A DNA stretch of 35,680 nucleotides from Ruminococcus sp. (GTDB lineage: Bacteria > Bacillota > Clostridia > Oscillospirales > Ruminococcaceae), in contig NZ_JAILMR010000046.1 in NCBI RefSeq assembly GCF_024692365.1, positions 1-35,680 on the forward strand, in the 5' to 3' direction. Position numbers and translations under genes: made by a program. Every line of letters begins with the position of its first letter. Position 1 is the stretch's first letter. Below, piece after piece: positions 31,785-35,680 of this stretch. The notes beneath the pieces are model-generated. The model had not been told where the DNA came from, searched no databases, and saw only the letters and a list, made by a program, of their open reading frames with translations.

Positions 31785-31813
31785 GTATATCGATATTATC
31801 TTTATCGATATAC
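31785..31813. promoter_or_regulatory. 11-bp perfect inverted repeat upstream of rex
   Basis: GTATATCGATA at 31785-31795 and TATCGATATAC at 31803-31813, with seven bases between. It lies about 47-75 bases before the predicted rex transcription start, a place typical for activator sites. It is not a terminator on the minus strand: no T-run follows. The binding protein is unknown; the LysR-type product encoded next door is one candidate, though LysR sites usually have shorter arms. Confidence 0.5.
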
Positions 31814-31823
31814 CCCAGATCAA

Positions 31824-31862
31824 ATAAAAAAACACAGTCTTCCCTTTTTGGAAAACTGTGTT
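31824..31862 (-). terminator. terminator of the LysR-type gene
   Basis: AACACAGT / ACTGTGTT with an inner TTCC / GGAA pair, followed on the minus strand by TTTTTTTATTTG. It separates the LysR-type gene from rex. Confidence 0.88.
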
Positions 31863-31886
31863 ATATAACGTATTTACGCGGTTATA

Positions 31887-32816
31887 TCATTCTTTAGTAA
31901 AATAAGCCCGTTTCGATTCGATAAGCGCAGTGATGAATCTGCGGTCAAGTTCGGTGAGGTTATATCCTTTTCGATATATCAGAACGTCCTTGTACTGACG
32001 CTTGTTATCGATGCATTTTTTCTGCACCAGACCATAGATATCCAGCACCCTGTCAGGAAGCGGCGACACCCACATATATGTTTCGGGATTCAGGGACAGT
32101 AAATCAAACTGACTTCCCCTCTCAAAAAGAAATATCCTCCTGCCAACACCACCAAGCAGTTCTTCCTTTTTGACGTTTGAAAGCGGAAGCGACGGCACAT
32201 AAGGGTCGGCATGGGCTATCTCTATCATATTTGTGAGATTGCCGAAATGCACCTCATCAAGTGAAGCTATACTGCTCTCCCGACTTGCAACCAGCATATA
32301 CGAAAACTCAGCTATGAGTTCGTACTCCAGCCCTTTTTCTTCCAGAGAACGCTTGAAATACTTGTCGTATACGGAGGCATACCTGATTATACCAAGGCTG
32401 TAATTTGAATCAAAGATATTATCTATGGCACGGTGAGCATTAGTCTCGTAGTAGAAAAGTTCAGCCGAATCGCCTGTGATAGTCCGCGAAAACTCAGCAA
32501 AAGCTTCCGAGATATAACTCGCCCTTGGAACCGAGATTGAAAACTTCTGCTTTTTCGGCACACCCTGACGGTATATCCGTTCCACATCATCTATCTGGTC
32601 AAGTATCTTGCGGGCATACCCGATAAATTCTTCCCCCTCGGGAGTAAGATTCATGCCCTTTGAAGTTCGCGAAAAAATAGTTATGCCAAGGTCGGCTTCA
32701 AGCTCCTTTATGCTTCGGCTGAGGTTCGGCTGCGCTATGAGAAGTTCCTCTGCCGCCTTATTTATCGAGCCTATCCTTGCAACCTCGACAGCATATTTCA
32801 TATGGATGATATTCAT
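31887..32816 (-). CDS. LysR-family transcriptional regulator
   Basis: The 309-residue protein has an N-terminal winged helix-turn-helix (about 1-62; AAEELLIAQPNLSRSIKELEADLG) and a periplasmic-binding-like effector domain (about 92-300). The effector and targets are unknown. It has its own promoter and terminator and points toward rex. LysR proteins often act on a neighbour, so the palindrome upstream of rex is a possible target. The ATG at 32816 is preceded by a G-rich stretch (GGGGGCGATGGA) that can act as binding site. A second Met lies five codons on. Confidence 0.92.
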   Translation of the reverse strand: MNIIHMKYAVEVARIGSINKAAEELLIAQPNLSRSIKELEADLGITIFSRTSKGMNLTPEGEEFIGYARKILDQIDDVERIYRQGVPKKQKFSISVPRASYISEAFAEFSRTITGDSAELFYYETNAHRAIDNIFDSNYSLGIIRYASVYDKYFKRSLEEKGLEYELIAEFSYMLVASRESSIASLDEVHFGNLTNMIEIAHADPYVPSLPLSNVKKEELLGGVGRRIFLFERGSQFDLLSLNPETYMWVSPLPDRVLDIYGLVQKKCIDNKRQYKDVLIYRKGYNLTELDRRFITALIESKRAYFTKE

Positions 32817-32838
32817 TCCATCGCCCCCATAAGAACTT

Positions 32839-32854
32839 GACCGCAGGTACGGTC
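32839..32854. promoter_or_regulatory. small palindrome in the LysR-gene leader
   Basis: GACCG-caggta-CGGTC, five-base arms six apart, between the promoter and the start codon. It could be an autoregulatory site or a short RNA hairpin. Confidence 0.35.
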
Positions 32855-32864
32855 GGTTTTGATT

Positions 32865-32893
32865 ATTATATCATCAATCAAAAAAGATGTCAA
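32865..32893 (-). promoter_or_regulatory. consensus promoter of the LysR-type gene
   Basis: TTGACA (32893-32888), a 17-base spacer and TATAAT (32870-32865) on the minus strand, a perfect match. Confidence 0.85.
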
Positions 32894-32955
32894 CATCAAT
32901 TCATAATTCACAATTCATAATCATTAACAGGACAACAACGTAGCAGTACTGAGGA

Positions 32956-33254
32956 TAGAATGCCAAGGAGAAGAGCTTTGGGTCAAGCCTTTCGCGAAAG
33001 GCTTGCGGAGAGCACACCATCAGCAAAGCTGATGGTTAGAGGCAGAGCCTCTCGGTCAAGGCACGAAAGCGACGTGACCACAATAAAATCAATAGCGATA
33101 CGAACTCATACCAAACAGTGCGCGGGCATACCAACTTGTACGAGCGTGTACCAAAGTATACGACCGTATCTTTTGGTAGCGTGAATTATGCCCGCGCACG
33201 AAATCGGACAGCGACAGCGAATCCGATTTCTCGACCCGAGGGACGAGGGGCGAC
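32956..33254 (+). repeat. structured repeat element, copy 2 (candidate ncRNA)
   Basis: About 300 bp, related to 20052-20391. Matching stems: CAAGCCTTT / AAAGGCTTG (32984-33005); long-range GTGCGCGGGCATA / TATGCCCGCGCAC (33118-33130 with 33187-33199); central TACCAAA / TTTGGTA (33149-33178); and GAAATCGGA / TCCGATTTC (33200-33208 with 33222-33230). The middle differs from copy 1 and has its own hairpins, CCATCAGC / GCTGATGG and AGAGGC / GCCTCT (33017-33052). It lies between the LysR-type gene and tRNA-Leu. The ATG at 32961 lacks a ribosome binding site. Bases 33255-33372 show nothing else. Confidence 0.65.
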
Positions 33255-33372
33255 CCGTCCACCGTAGTACGTCCAAATAAAATTCTCCATCACTTCACGA
33301 TAAACATTTCTACCCAAAGGCAATGCACCAAACCTAATCTCAGAGGAACATCAATTCATTTCCAGAGCATAC

Positions 33373-33406
33373 AAAAAACCTCGCAAACAAATCGTTTACG
33401 AGGTTT
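33373..33406 (-). terminator. terminator of tRNA-Leu
   Basis: AAACCTCG / CGAGGTTT with an inner AAAC / GTTT, followed on the minus strand by TTTTTTGT. It starts four bases after the CCA end of the tRNA. Confidence 0.88.
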
Positions 33407-33409
33407 GAA

Positions 33410-33496
33410 TGGTGCAGGTAAGAAGACTTGAACTTCCACGAGGTTGCCCCCACTAGCACCTGAAGCTAGCGCGTCTGCCTATTCCGCCATACCTGC
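33410..33496 (-). tRNA. tRNA-Leu (anticodon CAG)
   Basis: On the minus strand the acceptor stem GCAGGTA / TACCTGC closes the gene, and A-CCA is encoded at 33413-33410. The anticodon stem CTAGC / GCTAG holds the loop TTCAGGT, giving anticodon CAG. A long variable arm (about 33438-33452) and the T-loop GTTCAAGTC are as expected for a class II leucine tRNA. It reads CTG codons. It has its own promoter and terminator. Confidence 0.95.
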
Positions 33497-33544
33497 ATTT
33501 TTTATTTTGTTTTTGTTTTTGTTGTGTCCCTCACAACAGTATCT

Positions 33545-33573
33545 ATTATATCACAGTCTTCCTATAAAGTCAA
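33545..33573 (-). promoter_or_regulatory. promoter of tRNA-Leu
   Basis: TTGACT (33573-33568), a 17-base spacer and TATAAT (33550-33545) on the minus strand, about 50 bases before the mature 5' end. Confidence 0.82.
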
Positions 33574-33641
33574 CCCCTTTTGAAAATTTTTATTTAAAAC
33601 CTTTTATGAATTAGTTATGTTTGTTTGATATTTTTCAAGAT

Positions 33642-33676
33642 AAAAAAGACACCCCACATAACCGCTGCGGAGTGCC
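33642..33676 (-). terminator. terminator of queT
   Basis: GACACCCC / GGAGTGCC (two G-T pairs) with a 13-base loop; on the minus strand TTTTTT follows. It lies 13 bases beyond the queT stop. Confidence 0.8.
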
Positions 33677-33688
33677 CTGCTTTATAGC

Positions 33689-34192
33689 CTAATCGATATC
33701 GTTTCCCGTCATGATCACTTTCATGAAGCCCCTCTTTTTGCTAAGCATTCCTATCACAAAAACACCAATCACGCTTACGCAGATAAACTCTCCGAGAGAC
33801 ACATACACCACGCTCTCCCAGAACGGCAGACCTTGTATATAATGAAGTTCTGCGGCAACAACAAAACCATTTATCACCACAGGAAATATTGACGCAACAA
33901 GCAAGTTGGTCTTTTCTCTGAATGCATATATAAGCACGGCAGAAACCAGCGTAGCCGTTGGACCGAATCCCACATCAGCAAAACCAAGCGGGCTCATCGT
34001 GTTTGAAATAAAACAGCCCACAGTCAGCGAGAATATATAATCCTTGTTGAAAAAGCACAGCAGCATCAGCAATTCTGAAAACCTCAGCTGTACCTGGCCA
34101 AAGGCCAACGGGGCGCACAATACAGTCATCAGCACATACAGCGCTGTCATCACACCAATGTTCATCATTCTTCGTGAATTGATAAGTTCCAT
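33689..34192 (-). CDS. queT: QueT-type ECF transporter substrate-binding subunit
   Basis: The 167-residue membrane protein has about five to six hydrophobic segments and the QueT-family pattern near the N-terminus (ALYVLMTVLCAPLAFGQVQLRFSE, then FNKDYIFSLTVGC). It is the S-component that binds a queuosine precursor for uptake with a shared energising ECF module encoded elsewhere. GGAGGG lies six bases before the ATG. No preQ1 riboswitch is visible in the 90-base gap before it, although such genes often have one. A promoter lies within the end of the aldolase gene. Confidence 0.85.
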   Translation of the reverse strand: MELINSRRMMNIGVMTALYVLMTVLCAPLAFGQVQLRFSELLMLLCFFNKDYIFSLTVGCFISNTMSPLGFADVGFGPTATLVSAVLIYAFREKTNLLVASIFPVVINGFVVAAELHYIQGLPFWESVVYVSLGEFICVSVIGVFVIGMLSKKRGFMKVIMTGNDID

Positions 34193-34233
34193 CGCCAGCC
34201 CTCCGTTTCTGCATTCATAAAAAATCAGTTCTT

Positions 34234-34266
34234 AAAAAAGCCGCCTGCCGCATAAAGCAGCAGGCT
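34234..34266 (-). terminator. terminator of the aldolase gene
   Basis: AGCC-gc-CTGC / GCAG-ca-GGCT with an eight-base loop, followed on the minus strand by TTTTTT. The hairpin begins about where the predicted queT transcript starts. Confidence 0.75.
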
Positions 34267-34271
34267 GACCG

Positions 34272-34300
34272 ATTATATAACTTGAATTAAGCCTTGCCAA
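34272..34300 (-). promoter_or_regulatory. queT promoter inside the 3' end of the aldolase gene
   Basis: TTGGCA (34300-34295), a 17-base spacer and TATAAT (34277-34272) on the minus strand. The -35 overlaps the last codons of the aldolase gene. The predicted start, near 34265, coincides with the 5' arm of the terminator hairpin, so queT mRNA would begin with that hairpin. Confidence 0.55.
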
Positions 34301-35150
34301 CAGAACCGAACAGTTCCATCTTCTCCTTGACCTTAGCCTTGATAGCCTCAAAGCCGGGAGCCAGCAGCTTTCTGGGGTCGAAGCCCTTGCCCTGCTTGTC
34401 CTTGCCAGCCTCAACGTAGCCTCTTGTAGCGTCAGCAAATACCAGCTGGCACTCAGTGTTAACGTTGATCTTAGCAACGCCCAGAGAGATAGCCTTGGTG
34501 ATCATATCGTCAGGGATACCTGTACCGCCGTGCAGTACCAGAGGCATATCGCCAACAGTCTTGTTGATAGCCTCGAGAGTCTCAAAGCTCAGACCCTCCC
34601 AGTTATCAGGATATACACCGTGGATATTGCCGATACCTGCTGCCAGGAAGTCAACGCCCAGATCAGCGATCTGCTTGCACTCTGCGGGATCTGCGCACTC
34701 GCCCTTGCCGATAACGCCGTCCTCTTCGCCGCCGATAGCGCCAACCTCAGCCTCGATAGAGAGACCAAGACCGTGAGCAACGTTAACGAGCTCAGTTGTC
34801 TTAGCAACGTTCTCGTCGATTGGGAAGTGAGAACCGTCGAACATTATAGAAGTAAAGCCAGCCTTGATGCACTTGTAGCAACCCTCATATGAGCCGTGAT
34901 CAAGGTGAAGAGCAACAGGAACTGTGATTCCGAGGGACTTGTCCATAGCTGCAACCATAGCTGCAACAGTCTCGAAACCTGTCATGTACTTGCCGGCACC
35001 CTCGGAAACACCGAGAATAACAGGGCTGTTAAGCTCCTGAGCAGTAAGAAGGATAGCCTTAGTCCACTCAAGGTTGTTGATGTTGAACTGACCTACTGCG
35101 TACTTGCCTTCTCTTGCTTTTTTAAGCATTTCTGTAGCTGAAACTAACAT
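34287..35150 (-). CDS. fba: class II fructose-bisphosphate aldolase
   Basis: The 287-residue zinc enzyme splits fructose 1,6-bisphosphate in glycolysis and joins the trioses in gluconeogenesis. Zinc and substrate motifs are in place: HLDHGSYE (near 82), EAEVGAIGGEEDG (near 132), GIGNIHG (near 171) and LHGGTG (near 208). Codon use is strongly biased, as in a highly expressed gene. AGGAGG lies eight bases before the ATG at 35150. It is a single-gene unit with its own promoter and terminator. Confidence 0.98.
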   Translation of the reverse strand: MLVSATEMLKKAREGKYAVGQFNINNLEWTKAILLTAQELNSPVILGVSEGAGKYMTGFETVAAMVAAMDKSLGITVPVALHLDHGSYEGCYKCIKAGFTSIMFDGSHFPIDENVAKTTELVNVAHGLGLSIEAEVGAIGGEEDGVIGKGECADPAECKQIADLGVDFLAAGIGNIHGVYPDNWEGLSFETLEAINKTVGDMPLVLHGGTGIPDDMITKAISLGVAKINVNTECQLVFADATRGYVEAGKDKQGKGFDPRKLLAPGFEAIKAKVKEKMELFGSVGKA

Positions 35151-35177
35151 TTTAAATTCCTCCTGAATTTCATTGTT

Positions 35178-35191
35178 AGGGCAGATGCCCT
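35178..35191. promoter_or_regulatory. palindrome in the aldolase leader
   Basis: AGGGCA-ga-TGCCCT, six-base arms, lies about 10-25 bases inside the predicted transcript. The two-base loop is too short for a good RNA hairpin without opening a pair, so a protein-binding site is possible. Confidence 0.35.
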
Positions 35192-35200
35192 ATCGTTATT

Positions 35201-35229
35201 ATTCTAACATATTCCAAAACAAATTGCAA
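35201..35229 (-). promoter_or_regulatory. promoter of the aldolase gene
   Basis: TTGCAA (35229-35224), a 17-base spacer and TAGAAT (35206-35201) on the minus strand. Confidence 0.7.
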
Positions 35230-35263
35230 TAGTTTAAATGAAATTTTTGTATTTTTATTTTCA

Positions 35264-35298
35264 GAAAAAAACAAGGACGGAATTTTTCATCCGTCCTT
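35264..35298 (-). terminator. terminator of the right-edge dockerin gene
   Basis: A perfect 9-bp stem, AAGGACGGA / TCCGTCCTT, followed on the minus strand by GTTTTTTTCTG. It begins eight bases after the stop codon. Confidence 0.9.
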
Positions 35299-35305
35299 GA
35301 TATCG

Positions 35306-35680
35306 TTATTTTTCAATTACAGGAAGCTCTTTATAGAGTTTTGCATCGAGTTTCTGTATTGCAAGAGCATCTTTACCTGTAATTCCGTCGCCCGGATTGT
35401 AAACGTCAGCATTAGCCTTAGCTTCGTCTGATAGTTTATATTTGTCCTTATTGCCGAGGAACTGGAGGATAGTAACAGCATCAGCAACTGTAACATTCTT
35501 GTCAAGGTTAACATCGCCGTAAACTATATCACCTGATTTAGCTGAAACAGTGGTGGTGGTAGTATCTTTAAGAGCAGTGGTTGTTACAACTTCAGAAGTT
35601 TTAGCTGTAGTTATAACAGTAGTTGTTGTAGTTTCCTTTGGAGTGGAAGGAGTTACAGTGCCGTTGTAGTGATCAGAAAG
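35306..35680 (-). CDS. C-terminal part of a secreted dockerin protein (runs off the window)
   Basis: The frame is open from the right edge to TAA at 35306, giving the last 124 residues. First comes a threonine-rich linker (about 45 residues, with runs such as ETTTTTVITT and DTTTTTVS). A type I dockerin follows: GDVNLDKNVTVADAVTILQFL and then ADVYNPGDGITGKDALAIQKL. The second F-hand is atypical, with NPGDG in place of a D-x-N/D calcium loop. The catalytic or binding part lies outside the window. A long Thr linker before a dockerin is typical of ruminococcal fibre-degrading enzymes and scaffold-attached proteins. Confidence 0.88.
   Translation of the reverse strand, partial: LSDHYNGTVTPSTPKETTTTTVITTAKTSEVVTTTALKDTTTTTVSAKSGDIVYGDVNLDKNVTVADAVTILQFLGNKDKYKLSDEAKANADVYNPGDGITGKDALAIQKLDAKLYKELPVIEK

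Noticed and set aside
34193..34286. Possible preQ1 riboswitch before queT
   Set aside because: Only the terminator hairpin and a short leader fit in the gap; the preQ1 stem and A-rich tail pattern is not seen.

Overview
The window fits a rumen cellulolytic Firmicute of the genus Ruminococcus, most likely R. albus or a close relative. The reasons are five secreted proteins ending in the same roughly 90-residue C-terminal module (CBM37, typical of R. albus), type I dockerins, a type IV pilin next to a family 9 cellulase, and a rex-adhE-kinase-hydS-phosphatase-hydA2 cluster like the one described for R. albus 7. Promoters are classic sigma-A types, TTGACA-N17-TATAAT or one to two bases off, and most genes have good GGAGG-type ribosome binding sites. 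The species is inferred from gene content, not from a search.

Layout. 1-2.9 kb: an intact IS200/IS605-type tnpA, a type IV pilin gene on the minus strand, and a decayed partial copy of the same IS. 2.9-4.9 kb: GH9 cellulase with CBM37. 5.1-8.7 kb: low-molecular-weight phosphatase overlapping a GAD-like/DUF6892 immunity-type gene, two decaying plus-strand genes (one frameshifted, one a CHAP-type pseudogene) and a GNAT acetyltransferase. 8.9-16.9 kb: DUF4874/DUF4832 protein with dockerin, GH53 galactanase-CBM37, BspA/DUF285 repeat protein-CBM37 and CE1 esterase-CBM22-like-CBM37. 17.2-20 kb: greA, a lipoprotein and lysS on the minus strand. 20-21.1 kb: a structured repeat element, hairpins and operator-like palindromes, then an LRR_5-CBM37 protein. 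22.8-31.8 kb: the hydrogen/ethanol cluster, transcribed leftward from rex. 31.9-35.7 kb: LysR regulator, a second copy of the structured repeat, tRNA-Leu(CAG), queT, class II aldolase, and the C-terminus of another dockerin protein running off the right edge.

How it works together. The left two thirds are largely a plant cell wall attachment and degradation locus: cellulase, galactanase, esterase and two non-catalytic repeat proteins share one carbohydrate-binding module, and a pilin lies alongside. The right part handles fermentation electrons. AdhE makes ethanol from acetyl-CoA, HydA2 evolves H2, and HydS, with Fe-S clusters and a PAS domain, looks like an H2 or redox sensor. A kinase-like protein, a PP2C/SpoIIE-like phosphatase and two thioredoxin-like ferredoxins are encoded with them, and a Rex box overlaps the promoter of the unit.

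The least explained item is a 300-340 bp repeat present twice (20052-20391 and 32956-33254). Several stems are kept by compensatory changes and one 9-bp stem has a completely different sequence in each copy, which points to selection on RNA or DNA structure. Other candidates are two branched 5' leaders (GH53 and CE1 genes) and palindromes just downstream of the promoters of the cellulase and LRR_5 genes.
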